A stretch of DNA of 64,000 nt. Origin: Burkholderiaceae bacterium 26 (GTDB lineage Bacteria; Pseudomonadota; Gammaproteobacteria; Burkholderiales; Burkholderiaceae). Position numbers and translations under genes: made by a program. The notes below the pieces were generated by a model. The model did no database searches. It saw nothing but the letters and a program-made list of their open reading frames with translations, and was not told where the DNA came from. Shown here piece after piece: positions 36,979 to 44,546 of this stretch (within the stretch, counting starts at the first letter, position 1; each line of letters starts with the position of its first letter). Location: positions 1 to 64,000 of the forward strand of contig JYOB01000001.1 of NCBI GenBank assembly GCA_000955795.1, read 5' to 3'.

Positions 36979-38343
36979 TTACTTCGAGAACCCGGGCATG
37001 GTGGCCGGATCTGCCACCCCCAGGGCAAACGGCCGCCACACAGCGTCGCCTGCGGTATCGCGATCCCGCCCGCCGCTCTGTCCCGGCAGCATCTTGTCGA
37101 TCGGCGCATTGCGTGCCATCGGCTTGACCAGATGCGGCGTGACGATGATCACCAACTCCCGCTCTTCCTGGTTGTAGTTCAGGCGTTTGAAGAACGTCCC
37201 GATGATCGGCACGTCGCCCAGGAACGGCACCTTGTCGACGTTGGACAGCGTCGATCGGCTGACCAGCCCGCCGATGACAAAGCTCTCGCCATCGCCGAGT
37301 TCAACGGTCGTATCGGCACGGCGCGTGACGATGGCCGGCACCGTTGCGCCATTAAGCGTGATGCCTCGGCTGAAATCCAGGTCGCTCGCTTCGGGCGCCA
37401 CTTTCAGAGCGATGCGGTTTTCCGACAGGATCGTCGGTGAGACCGTCAGCCCGATGCCGAACGGCTTGTACTCGATGGTGGTGGTACCCAGCGCTTGCGG
37501 CACGGGAATCGGAATCTCGCCGCCGGCCAGGAAGTTGGCGCTCTGGCCTGACAGGGCAACCAGGCTTGGCTCAGCCAGCACGCGCGCCATGCCGTTTGAT
37601 TCCATCAAACTCAGGTTGCCAAAGAGCCCCTTGCTGACTGATCCGATCAGCAGGTTGAACGCGGAGCCGATCGGCATGGTCGATTCGGTCGACAACCCTG
37701 TCGAGCCGAATGTGTATTTGGTCAGCGATGATGGAGAGAACGTGCTGAAGCTGAAACCGCCACGTGTGCGGGTGAAGGAGAAACCCGCTTCCTTGAGCAC
37801 TGTCTTGCTGAACTCCACCACGCGCACGTCGACTTGCACCGTGCCCGGCACGTTCATCGAGGTGGTGTCGATGACGTTGCCGTCTTTAGGTTTTTCCCCG
37901 CCGCTGGCTGCGGCGGCCGAGCGGCGCGCACGGGCAAGCGCGTAGACATCTTTAGGCTGGCCGGACACGACCGCGCTATCGCCCTGCGCAACCACGGCCG
38001 GATCGCCCGGCAGCGGCGCCACGGCGTCCACTTGGACGTTGTAAGTCGTCGCAACGCCGCCTTGCGTCCAGACCATCACGTTGGCCGCGCCCGGCTTCTT
38101 CGCGATGATCAAAACGCTCGTGGCCGTGCCGCGCCCCTTAAGCAGCAACGCATCGGCAATTTCAGGGTTGCCGATGGCAATGCGCTCTAGCGGCTTGCCC
38201 AGGCGAATTTCGCGCTGACTGCCCGTCAGGAGATGAAGCGTCTGGCCGGTGGGTGCCGTCTCGGCAAATGCGCTTGACACGAAGGCAGCGCAGCCCAACG
38301 CGAGTACGCCCATCCAACCGCGAACCATGGCGGCATCAGTCAT
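36979..38343 (-). CDS. rcpA: RcpA/CpaC outer-membrane secretin
   Basis: A 454-residue secretin that forms the outer-membrane channel for the Flp pilus. A signal peptide (ALGCAAFVSSAFAE) is followed by the CpaC N-domain (LHLLTGSQREIRLGKPLERI) and the secretin domain in the C-terminal half (AEPSLVALSGQSANFLAGGE, then GLTVSPTIL). I set the start at the ATG 38343, which has AGGAG four bases upstream. A GTG at 38355 lacks one. It overlaps rcpC by eight bases and is followed by tadZ. Confidence 0.93.
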   Translation of the reverse strand: MTDAAMVRGWMGVLALGCAAFVSSAFAETAPTGQTLHLLTGSQREIRLGKPLERIAIGNPEIADALLLKGRGTATSVLIIAKKPGAANVMVWTQGGVATTYNVQVDAVAPLPGDPAVVAQGDSAVVSGQPKDVYALARARRSAAAASGGEKPKDGNVIDTTSMNVPGTVQVDVRVVEFSKTVLKEAGFSFTRTRGGFSFSTFSPSSLTKYTFGSTGLSTESTMPIGSAFNLLIGSVSKGLFGNLSLMESNGMARVLAEPSLVALSGQSANFLAGGEIPIPVPQALGTTTIEYKPFGIGLTVSPTILSENRIALKVAPEASDLDFSRGITLNGATVPAIVTRRADTTVELGDGESFVIGGLVSRSTLSNVDKVPFLGDVPIIGTFFKRLNYNQEERELVIIVTPHLVKPMARNAPIDKMLPGQSGGRDRDTAGDAVWRPFALGVADPATMPGFSK

Positions 38344-39265
38344 GTTGCTCCTCACGTTTTCCTGCGCGGATGATTTCTACGCCGCTGGTGGCGACCGTAT
38401 TGGCTCGTGCGGTCGCGCGCGTTGACGCCACCACGGGCAGCGGCGGCACCTGAAGCACCGGCGAGCGGCGCGCCGCGCCAGTCAGGCTGGCAAGGGATAC
38501 CCCGGCCTGTGCCACGTCCATCGGATTGCGGTTCGCGGCAGCCAGCAGGGCTGCGTCCTGCGGCTTCACGGTCGGCTCGGCGTCGTCCCCCGGGTTGCGC
38601 AGCGCCAGCAGCAGGCGACCGCTCTGATGTGCCATCGCCAACTGGCTGACCGCTTCCACCGGCACTGCCAGCACGGCCGTTTTGGCTTGATCAACCTTGC
38701 GCGTGACCCCGTTGTTCTCGGGCTGCTTCTGCGCCCCTTCATTGACGGCCAGCGGGCCAAACGCCAGGACACGCAGGTGCGGCAACAGCAGGCGTGCCTG
38801 GCTGTCTTCGACCTCCTGGCCATCCTTGCGCATCACCAGGAACACGTCGACGTAATCGCCCGGCATCACGCGGTTGCCCACACCGATCACCTCATCCACG
38901 TTGATGGCCACCGCGCGCTGCCCGGCCTCCACCTGCTGCGCTAGGCCCGAGGACAGTTGCGAGGCAATCAACGGCACACCGACGCCGACCGGCAGAATGG
39001 GTTCACGCCCCACCACCTTCGTCACGTCCGAAAACGCCTCCGCCGGATTGATGGGCAGTTGCTCGACGGCCACCTGGTCTGCGGTGATGGGCTTGCCCGC
39101 CTCCAGCGGTTTCGTGGTCACGACCACCGGATAGACGGCTTTGCCATCTTTCTGCTCGGCCACGGGTGCCGGCGGGCGATGCGCCGTCTTCCATGCCACG
39201 GCGCCAAGAATGGCGGCCAGCAGCAACAGTGCGGCGGCGAAGATCTGGAGGTGTTTGCTGGTCAT
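38336..39265 (-). CDS. rcpC: RcpC/CpaB pilus assembly protein
   Basis: A 309-residue protein with one N-terminal membrane helix (LLLLAAILGAVAW) and a SAF-type domain (PVVVTTKPLEAGKPITADQV). RcpC works with the secretin RcpA at the outer membrane or periplasm, and its SAF/beta-clip fold may bind glycan. A proline-rich and mainly Ala/Val C-terminus ends at an in-frame stop overlapping rcpA. It is separated from tadE by 52 bases. Confidence 0.9.
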   Translation of the reverse strand: MTSKHLQIFAAALLLLAAILGAVAWKTAHRPPAPVAEQKDGKAVYPVVVTTKPLEAGKPITADQVAVEQLPINPAEAFSDVTKVVGREPILPVGVGVPLIASQLSSGLAQQVEAGQRAVAINVDEVIGVGNRVMPGDYVDVFLVMRKDGQEVEDSQARLLLPHLRVLAFGPLAVNEGAQKQPENNGVTRKVDQAKTAVLAVPVEAVSQLAMAHQSGRLLLALRNPGDDAEPTVKPQDAALLAAANRNPMDVAQAGVSLASLTGAARRSPVLQVPPLPVVASTRATARANTVATSGVEIIRAGKREEQHD

Positions 39266-39317
39266 CTGGGCGGCGTGTCCGAGCGGTCGATCGAGAGGGT
39301 CAGCGAACTGAAAAGTG

Positions 39318-39821
39318 TCAGGAGCCAGGCACCAGCTGCACGACGGCTGAACCCGTCAATGTGTCCGGCGCGGGCAAGAGGGGTATCGAAGGCAGCAACG
39401 GGTTATTGCCGGAGGTCACGGGCAACGTCAGGACCACGCTCAGGCATTGCATGCCTGCCACGTTCTGGCAATTCACGAGCGGGGTGCTGTTCTGATTGGT
39501 CTGCACCCGCCCGGTAAGGAACGTGGGGAGTACCGACGTCACGGCCGCATAGGCAGCTGCCACGCGTTGCGTGTTGGAAGGCTGATAGCGGAGTGCAGCG
39601 CGTGCGCCCTCCTCAGCCGCAAGGGTCAGCGCCTGCTGCATGGCGAGGATCACGCCGTAGTACACGATGCCAAGCATGAGCACCAGCAGCACCGGCACGA
39701 CGACGGCAAATTCGACAGAGGCTGCGCCGCGGCCACCGCGCCGCCAAGGGCGACGGACAGCATGCGCGCGGACTTCCGGGTGCATGCGAGCACCCTCCCG
39801 TTCCCGTTGCAATGTCGGCAT
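39318..39821 (-). CDS. tadE: TadE minor pseudopilin
   Basis: A 167-residue protein. After a basic N-terminus, the TadE signature GAASVEFAVVVPVLLVLMLG gives the prepilin-type processing and membrane segment, with the E five residues after the G. The rest is periplasmic with two cysteines. The ATG at 39821 has AAAGGAG six bases upstream, which supports it over a later ATG at 39785. TadE is a pseudopilin needed for Flp pilus formation. It lies 64 bases after tadV. Confidence 0.88.
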   Translation of the reverse strand: MPTLQREREGARMHPEVRAHAVRRPWRRGGRGAASVEFAVVVPVLLVLMLGIVYYGVILAMQQALTLAAEEGARAALRYQPSNTQRVAAAYAAVTSVLPTFLTGRVQTNQNSTPLVNCQNVAGMQCLSVVLTLPVTSGNNPLLPSIPLLPAPDTLTGSAVVQLVPGS

Positions 39822-39885
39822 GGCCGACTCCTTTCTTATAGGCAGGCCGCTTGGCGGCTCTTGTTCAATGCTTCAACTGTCTGAA

Positions 39886-40449
39886 CTACATGCCTGGCAG
39901 CCATGGCATGCGCATCACTGAGGGCACCCATGGCAGGCTCAGCAGCCCGATTGCCATATAGGCCGCGTACGGAATTCCTCGACGCCCTGCCTGAGCGGTA
40001 TCCCAGCGTGCGATCGCCGGGCACACGCGCATCACGATCCACGCCGAAGGAGAAGACGCATCAAGCTGGCGTAACCCCATGATGGCGAGCGCGTGCAAGC
40101 CGGAAATCATGCTCGAGACAAGCCAGACGGCCACGAGGCCATGCCAGCCGGCCAGCAGGCCGACGACGGTGAAAAACTTCACGTCGCCGGCGCCCATCCA
40201 GCCGAGTGCATATAGCGGCAAAAAGCAGGCAAACGCGATCGCACCGCCGAGCCAGAAATCCTGCCAGTCATAGGCAAGGTCCTGCACCCCGCCCAACTTG
40301 ATCAGGATGACGGACAGCACAACTCCCGCTGCGACGAGCCAGTTCGGCACCCGTCTAGAACGGAAATCCTGCGCAATTGCAACTAATGAAAGGACTACGA
40401 TCGCTGCCCAGCCTGGCGTATCGACGTGGCCGTACCAAGTTGCTAGCAA
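39886..40449 (-). CDS. tadV: TadV/CpaA prepilin peptidase
   Basis: A 187-residue inner-membrane aspartic protease that cleaves the Flp leader. The two catalytic aspartates are D28 (AQDFRSRRVPNW) and D89 in GAGD. It is small, lacking the N-methylation domain of PilD, as is normal for this branch. The only in-frame start is a TTG at 40449 that overlaps the flp stop codon by seven bases. There is no separate ribosome-binding site, so it is probably made by translational coupling to flp, at much lower level. Confidence 0.88.
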   Translation of the reverse strand: MLATWYGHVDTPGWAAIVVLSLVAIAQDFRSRRVPNWLVAAGVVLSVILIKLGGVQDLAYDWQDFWLGGAIAFACFLPLYALGWMGAGDVKFFTVVGLLAGWHGLVAVWLVSSMISGLHALAIMGLRQLDASSPSAWIVMRVCPAIARWDTAQAGRRGIPYAAYMAIGLLSLPWVPSVMRMPWLPGM

Positions 40450-40622
40450 GCCACGTTCTTGTTGACGGCTTGGCAGATGGACGCAAACACGCTCTCAAGC
40501 TTGGTACCGAGCGTGGACACGATCGTCACGATCGCTGCTGCGATGAGGCCAGCGATCATGCCGTACTCGACGGCAGTGGCACCTTGTTCGTCACGGATGA
40601 ACTTCAGAATGGCGTTCTTCAT
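40443..40622 (-). CDS. flp: Flp major pilin
   Basis: A 59-residue prepilin. The leader is MKNAILKFIRDEQG. Cleavage is after G14, followed by ATAVEY with E19-Y20 (the Flp motif G/xxxxEY), and then a hydrophobic helix to the C-terminus. It ends with a Cys pair region (CQAVNKNVAC). AGGAGAG precedes the ATG. It is the subunit of the bundle-forming pilus used for surface attachment, biofilm and, in plant or animal hosts, colonisation. It heads the Tad operon on the minus strand and is followed by tadV within its own stop. Confidence 0.95.
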   Translation of the reverse strand: MKNAILKFIRDEQGATAVEYGMIAGLIAAAIVTIVSTLGTKLESVFASICQAVNKNVAC

Positions 40623-41126
40623 GATCTCTCTCCTGTTTGCACTCGCCCGCGGATGTGTTGATCCCGACCAGCTTTCGGCGCTCCAACCTTAGCCAGTTCA
40701 TATTTACTAATAACGGATAAAACGCATGGGGATTTACTGCGATGACACGAGCAGCAAAAAAATCTCGCCGTTCGCGCCGTTCCACTAATGGAACGGAATT
40801 AAAACATCACCGAACGAAGCGTCCCGAACACGCCCGATGATCACCACACGCCCCCCATGGGCATTCATTTTTTTTTGGATATGTCACGTATGTCACGTAA
40901 CACCCCGTAACAACTTTATAGGCGTGCGGTGCCGCAAACAAAATAACTCAATTGAGGTACTTGCCTCAAATTAGAGTGAAGTCTCTATTTAATTTCGTTA
41001 AAGACGTGCCAACCCTCTGAAAACCAATGGAAATCCCCTAATGACCCTAAGACTAGATCAATTATCTGGACGGGTTTCCCATTAATCCTCGGGGCCGGTC
41101 TGAACGCTCCCCATGTCTGTCTAGGC
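40623..41126 (-). promoter_or_regulatory. AT-rich leader and control region of the Tad operon
   Basis: No gene is seen in this gap. It is clearly more AT-rich than its neighbours and has several symmetrical elements: an inverted repeat CCGTTCCA-ctaa-TGGAACGG at 40777-40796, two tandem copies of TATGTCACG at 40880-40897, GCGG/CCGC at 40926-40935, and TTGAGG-tacttg-CCTCAA at 40952-40969 overlapping the palindrome CTCAATTGAG. A perfect sigma-54 -24 heptamer (TGGCACG, minus strand 41011-41005) lacks a proper -12 element. The word ACGTGACA recurs here and between the two repeat lipoprotein genes. Confidence 0.6.
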
Positions 41127-41167
41127 AAAAAAAGGATGCGCGAGCGACGGGAACACGCCCGCGCACC
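41127..41167 (-). terminator. Terminator of the minus-strand NPLAP lipoprotein gene
   Basis: GG-TGCGCG (41134-41142, A bulge) pairs with CGCGCACC (41160-41167). On the minus strand a run of seven T follows (41133-41127). Confidence 0.75.
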
Positions 41168-41191
41168 TTCAAGAGCACAGACAGGTACTGC

Positions 41192-42316
41192 TCAGTGCGC
41201 CAGGCTGCCAACGCCGCCCAGCAAGTTGGTTACAGGGGCCAGCGGATTGCTGCCCGATGCGCCGCCGGCCGCGCTGGTCGCGCCGCTCAGCAGGTTGGTG
41301 ACGGGGGCCAGCGGGTTGCTGCCACCGGCTGCGCCGCCCAGCAGGCCCGTGACAGGAGCCAGGGGGTTGGAACCGCCAGATGCGCCGCCCAGCAAGCCGG
41401 TCAACGGAGCCAGCGGGTTCGTGCCGCCGGTGCCGCCGCCCACGCCGCCGAGCAAGCCTCCCAGGGGATTGCTGCCCGCCGAACCGCCGGTCGTGGCGAC
41501 GCCGCCGATTGCCGCAACCGTGGTGCCGAGTGAAGTCACCACCGGGCCCAGGTTCGAGACCACCGGCACGCCCGTCCCGGTGATGGTGTTGCCGGCGCCG
41601 GCCACGCCGCCGCCAACGGTCCCCAGCAGGTTGTTCAGGGCTCCGCCCAGGCCCGTCGAATCGCCAATCATCTGGGTGGCGCCGCTGACCTGCGTGGTAA
41701 CCGGCACGATCGCCGTGCTCAGTTGCTGCGTCACCTGCTGAACCGCGCCGGAAGACAGCGCGCTGCCCAGCAGCGTGCCGCCGCCGATCAGCGCCTGGCC
41801 GATCTGCTGAACGCCGCCGCCCACCGGTTGGGTGATCGGTGCGAGCGGTGCGCCAGAGCCTTGGCCGAGGCCCTGCACGAGGGAGCCGGCGCTTACGGTT
41901 GCCTGGCCGAGATCCGTCACGACATTGCCGGTGCTGGCCACCGTCGTGCCGATCGGGTTCGGGTTCTGGCCCATCTTGCCGAGCCCGGTCTGGACGCCCA
42001 GGCCGAGATCGCTGACCGCTTTGCCAGTGTTGTCCACGGTGCCGCCAAGGCCAGCCTTGGCTTGGTCCGACAGGCCGGGAATGTTTGCGTTTTGGAGCGT
42101 CGAGCCGAGGCTGCTGACTGCCTGGCCGGTCGCCACAACGGTGTTGCCGGTGCCGTTTGCGACCTTGCCGACGGGCGTCACGCCTGTCGTGTCGCTCGGG
42201 CTCGGATTCGGCGAACTGCCGGAGCCGGAGCCTCCCGAAGAGCACGCCGCCAGCATGAGAGCGGCAACAGCGCAGGCCAACGGCGCAATGCGAATGGAGT
42301 GTCGAATGTGAGTCAT
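41192..42316 (-). CDS. NPLAP-repeat surface lipoprotein (paralogue of 42806-44278)
   Basis: A 374-residue lipoprotein: signal peptide with lipobox LAAC (C25), then a short Gly/Ser/Pro linker (SSGGSGSGSS, then PNPSPS). About 200 residues of weak repeats of the type VGxTVxSxGNVVxxxG follow, then C-terminal tandem units of about 20 residues containing NPLAP(L/V)TxLLGG. Four full units and one altered unit (NPLGG) are seen. Annotation pipelines may call this 'collagen-like', but Gly is not at every third position. The gene has a sigma-54 promoter and a terminator of its own. The middle region aligns with the divergent paralogue. Surface attachment or matrix formation is a guess. Confidence 0.85.
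   Translation of the reverse strand: MTHIRHSIRIAPLACAVAALMLAACSSGGSGSGSSPNPSPSDTTGVTPVGKVANGTGNTVVATGQAVSSLGSTLQNANIPGLSDQAKAGLGGTVDNTGKAVSDLGLGVQTGLGKMGQNPNPIGTTVASTGNVVTDLGQATVSAGSLVQGLGQGSGAPLAPITQPVGGGVQQIGQALIGGGTLLGSALSSGAVQQVTQQLSTAIVPVTTQVSGATQMIGDSTGLGGALNNLLGTVGGGVAGAGNTITGTGVPVVSNLGPVVTSLGTTVAAIGGVATTGGSAGSNPLGGLLGGVGGGTGGTNPLAPLTGLLGGASGGSNPLAPVTGLLGGAAGGSNPLAPVTNLLSGATSAAGGASGSNPLAPVTNLLGGVGSLAH
41196..41490 (-). repeat. NPLAP tandem repeats in the minus-strand lipoprotein
   Basis: Four NPLAP units and one altered unit encode the C-terminal region. They are spaced about 54-66 bases apart and vary in sequence. Confidence 0.75.
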
Positions 42317-42386
42317 GGTCCGTCCCCTTCTTGGAATGATGTGTCTTGATGTCTGAGCTCGGTATTGCGGACTGCGAGCCACATTC

Positions 42387-42402
42387 TGCAAATGGCATGC
42401 CA
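42387..42402 (-). promoter_or_regulatory. Sigma-54 promoter of the minus-strand NPLAP gene
   Basis: On the minus strand it reads TGGCATGCCATTTGCA, which matches TGGCACGnnnnTTGCW at every fixed position except one (T for C in the -24 box). The start site would be near 42377, about 60 bases before the ATG at 42316. Confidence 0.75.
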
Positions 42403-42514
42403 GGCGCAGTAGAAACCGGATTCAGTTTTCAAAGGACGGCGTGGTTATTGGTTTTGTAGGCAGCGTGCCAAGTGTCAGCCGACCCTGAACACAGACTGTT
42501 TCCCACCCAAATCC

Positions 42515-42553
42515 GTGTTCCGAGCGTTACGACGTAACGTGACACGGGAACAC
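42515..42553. promoter_or_regulatory. Large dyad between the two sigma-54 promoters (candidate activator site)
   Basis: GTGTTCC (42515-42521) and GGAACAC (42547-42553) flank an inner inverted repeat CGTTAC-GAC-GTAACG (42525-42539) and the word ACGTGACA (42538-42544 region). It lies about 140-170 bases upstream of one predicted start and 190-220 upstream of the other, the usual range for an enhancer bound by a sigma-54 activator. ACGTGACA also appears in the flp leader. Confidence 0.6.
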
Positions 42554-42713
42554 ATTCGCTTCGGACATAACCCTCTAAGCAAACGTTTAACCCCCACTTT
42601 GGTGGGGTATGTAAATCCCATATTCTGATTAGTTTTCACAATCCCTCCATTTTTATTGAGCTAAACGCGGCAAATTCACATACCTCATTACGCATTGCGT
42701 AATAACCATGACA

Positions 42714-42729
42714 TGGCACACCGTTTGCA
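42714..42729 (+). promoter_or_regulatory. Sigma-54 promoter of the plus-strand NPLAP gene
   Basis: TGGCACACCGTTTGCA fits TGGCACGnnnnTTGCW with one mismatch in the G at position 7 and with the correct spacing. Start near 42740, leaving about 65 bases to the ATG at 42806. Confidence 0.8.
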
Positions 42730-42805
42730 GAGTCCGGCCACCTCACATCGACAGTGAGACATTTTCCAGCTGACTAAAGCGGACTTTTAAAACGGGAGAT
42801 CCATC

Positions 42806-44278
42806 ATGAATAAGAACATCAAGTGCCTGGCCGCCACCATGGCAAGCCTGCTGGTTTTGGGTGGTTGCGCCAGCTCCGGCTCCGGCGACATGGGCAGTTC
42901 GCTGGGCGGCTCCAACGGCAGCGGCTCGAATAACAGCGGCAGCGGCTCCACGCCGTCGCCTTCACCGTCTCCGTCGCCCTCCCCGTCGCCGTCGCCTTCG
43001 CCGTCCCCCAGCCCGACGCCGGCACCGGCTCCGCTGACGCCGGCTGGCGCCGTCCTCAACAATGCAGGCGGCGTCGTCACGGCAGCCGGCTCGACGGTGA
43101 GCGGCCTTGGCAATACCATCGCCACCGCACCGCTGCCCTCGCAATTGAGCGGCGTGCAAAGCGGTCTGGGCGGCGTGGTCGAAAATGCCGGCGCGACAGT
43201 CTCGGCACTGGGCACTGGCATTCAAGACGGGCTGGGCAGCATCGGCCGCAACGCCAATCCGGTGGGCACCACCGTTTCCAGCCTCGGGAATGTGGTGACC
43301 GGCGCAGGCAACACGGTCACGAGCGCCGGCACGCTGGTCAATAACCTTGGCACTGGCCCGCTGGCGCCGCTGGCTCCGGTGACGACACCGCTGGCAGGCG
43401 TGGTCACGCAAGTCGGGCAAGCGGTCGCCAATGGCGGCAGCACGCTGGGCACGGCCCTGTCGACCGGCCCGGTGGAACAACTCACGCAGCAACTGAGCAC
43501 CGCCATCGTGCCGCTGACTTCGCAGATCACCAGCGGTACACAGACGCTGGGCGCTGCCACGGGCCTCGGCTCGCCGGCAAACACGCTGCTGGGCACGATT
43601 GGTGGCGCGGTGGCCAATGGCGGCACCACCCTCACCGCAGCGAACGTTCCGGTGGTGAGCGGCCTGGGTGGCGTGGTGACGGCCACGGGCAACACGGTTG
43701 CCGCGCTCGGCGGCGTGGTGTATTCGCCGACGGCATCGGGCGGCAACCCGCTCGCTCCGATCACTGGCGCACTTGGTGGCCTCGGCGGCCTTGGCGGCGC
43801 TGGCGGCTCCAATCCGCTGGCTCCGATCACGGGCTTGCTGGGCGGCCTTGGTGGCGCGACGGGCGGCAGCAACCCGCTCGCTCCGATCACCGGCGCACTC
43901 GGCGGTCTTGGCGGCGCTGGTGGTGCCAATCCGTTGGCTCCGATCACAGGCTTGGTGGGCGGCCTGGGTGGCGCGACGGGCGGCAGCAACCCGCTCGCTC
44001 CGATCACCGGCGCACTTGGTGGTCTTGGCGGCGCTGGTGGCTCCAACCCGCTCGCTCCCATCACTAGCGCACTGGGCGGCCTGGGCGGCGCAGCCGGCGG
44101 GGCCAGCAACCCGCTCGGCCCCGTCAGCACGCTCACGGCTCCGGTTGGCAACGTGGTCACCACGGTAGGCACAGGCTTGGCGTCGGCCGGCGGGGCTACA
44201 CCGCTGGCGCCGGTCACTGGCGCGGTGGGCGGTCTGCTGGGCACGGTGGGCACCGCACTGGGCGGCACGCCCCGCTGA
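42806..44278 (+). CDS. NPLAP-repeat surface lipoprotein with Ser-Pro stalk
   Basis: A 490-residue lipoprotein: lipobox LGGC (C21), a Gly/Ser/Asn linker, ten Ser-Pro pairs (a rigid stalk, ~51-70), then a 230-residue region of loose VVTxxGxTVxxLG repeats like the neighbour's. The C-terminal domain has tandem NPLAPITG-LGG units (six full and one altered), including a 39-residue double unit in two copies. GGGAG precedes the ATG. The lipid anchor and stalk suggest a surface-exposed adhesin or matrix-forming protein, but the function is unknown. Gly is frequent but not periodic in threes, so it is not true collagen. A sigma-54 promoter lies upstream, and a TpsB transporter gene follows 268 bases downstream. 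Confidence 0.87.
   Translation: MNKNIKCLAATMASLLVLGGCASSGSGDMGSSLGGSNGSGSNNSGSGSTPSPSPSPSPSPSPSPSPSPSPTPAPAPLTPAGAVLNNAGGVVTAAGSTVSGLGNTIATAPLPSQLSGVQSGLGGVVENAGATVSALGTGIQDGLGSIGRNANPVGTTVSSLGNVVTGAGNTVTSAGTLVNNLGTGPLAPLAPVTTPLAGVVTQVGQAVANGGSTLGTALSTGPVEQLTQQLSTAIVPLTSQITSGTQTLGAATGLGSPANTLLGTIGGAVANGGTTLTAANVPVVSGLGGVVTATGNTVAALGGVVYSPTASGGNPLAPITGALGGLGGLGGAGGSNPLAPITGLLGGLGGATGGSNPLAPITGALGGLGGAGGANPLAPITGLVGGLGGATGGSNPLAPITGALGGLGGAGGSNPLAPITSALGGLGGAAGGASNPLGPVSTLTAPVGNVVTTVGTGLASAGGATPLAPVTGAVGGLLGTVGTALGGTPR
42956..43015 (+). repeat. Six-base Ser-Pro microsatellite
   Basis: Ten near-identical TCNCCN hexamers encode (Ser-Pro)10. Such tracts can slip in replication and change stalk length without a frameshift. 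Confidence 0.8.
43741..44120 (+). repeat. NPLAP tandem array with 117-bp higher-order unit
   Basis: Six NPLAPITG units and one altered unit. Segments starting at 43798 and 43915 repeat as a 117-base (39-residue) double unit with few changes, a sign of recent duplication. Confidence 0.85.
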
Positions 44279-44294
44279 TCCACGCTCTGCGCTT

Positions 44295-44324
44295 CGGCGG
44301 ACCGGCTATCACGCCAGTCCGCCG
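44295..44324 (+). terminator. Hairpin after the plus-strand NPLAP gene
   Basis: CGGCGGAC (44295-44302) pairs with GTCCGCCG (44317-44324) around a 14-base loop. There is no strong T run, so termination may be partial and allow read-through to the TpsB gene. Confidence 0.45.
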
Positions 44325-44546
44325 CTGTCACGTTTCAAACGCACCGATGCCGCGCAACTCGGCATCGTCATTGGGCTGGCTGGCACGCACCGACGCATCC
44401 CAGTATTTACTTGGGCCGTTGCGTCGCGTGAACGCTCCCTCTATGTGTCTTGTTGTAAAGCACCATGTCTCGCGGTTATCGTTTGATCCAACGCGCGGCT
44501 GCACCGCTTCGCGACACCACAAACGAAAACCACGGAGGAGACAGGC

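Noticed and set aside
35830-37440. A 536-codon open frame on the plus strand
   Set aside because: Antisense to tadZ and rcpA, which are clear family members. No domain in the shadow frame.
40996-41011. Sigma-54-like site upstream of flp (minus strand)
   Set aside because: TGGCACG is perfect, but the -12 half reads TAACG instead of TTGCW. The leader would also be over 350 bases long. Kept only as a weak possibility.
41169-42398. A long minus-strand frame overlapping the NPLAP lipoprotein
   Set aside because: Off by one frame from the lipoprotein; it lacks a signal peptide and is Arg/His-rich. The lipobox frame is the real one.
41196-44120. True collagen triple-helix repeats
   Set aside because: Gly is frequent but does not occupy every third position. 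The unit is NPLAP-based and about 20 residues long.
44391-44407. Sigma-54-like site TGGCACG upstream of the TpsB gene
   Set aside because: The -24 half is perfect, but GC at the -12 half is one base too far and the T residues are missing. Sigma-54 requires strict spacing.
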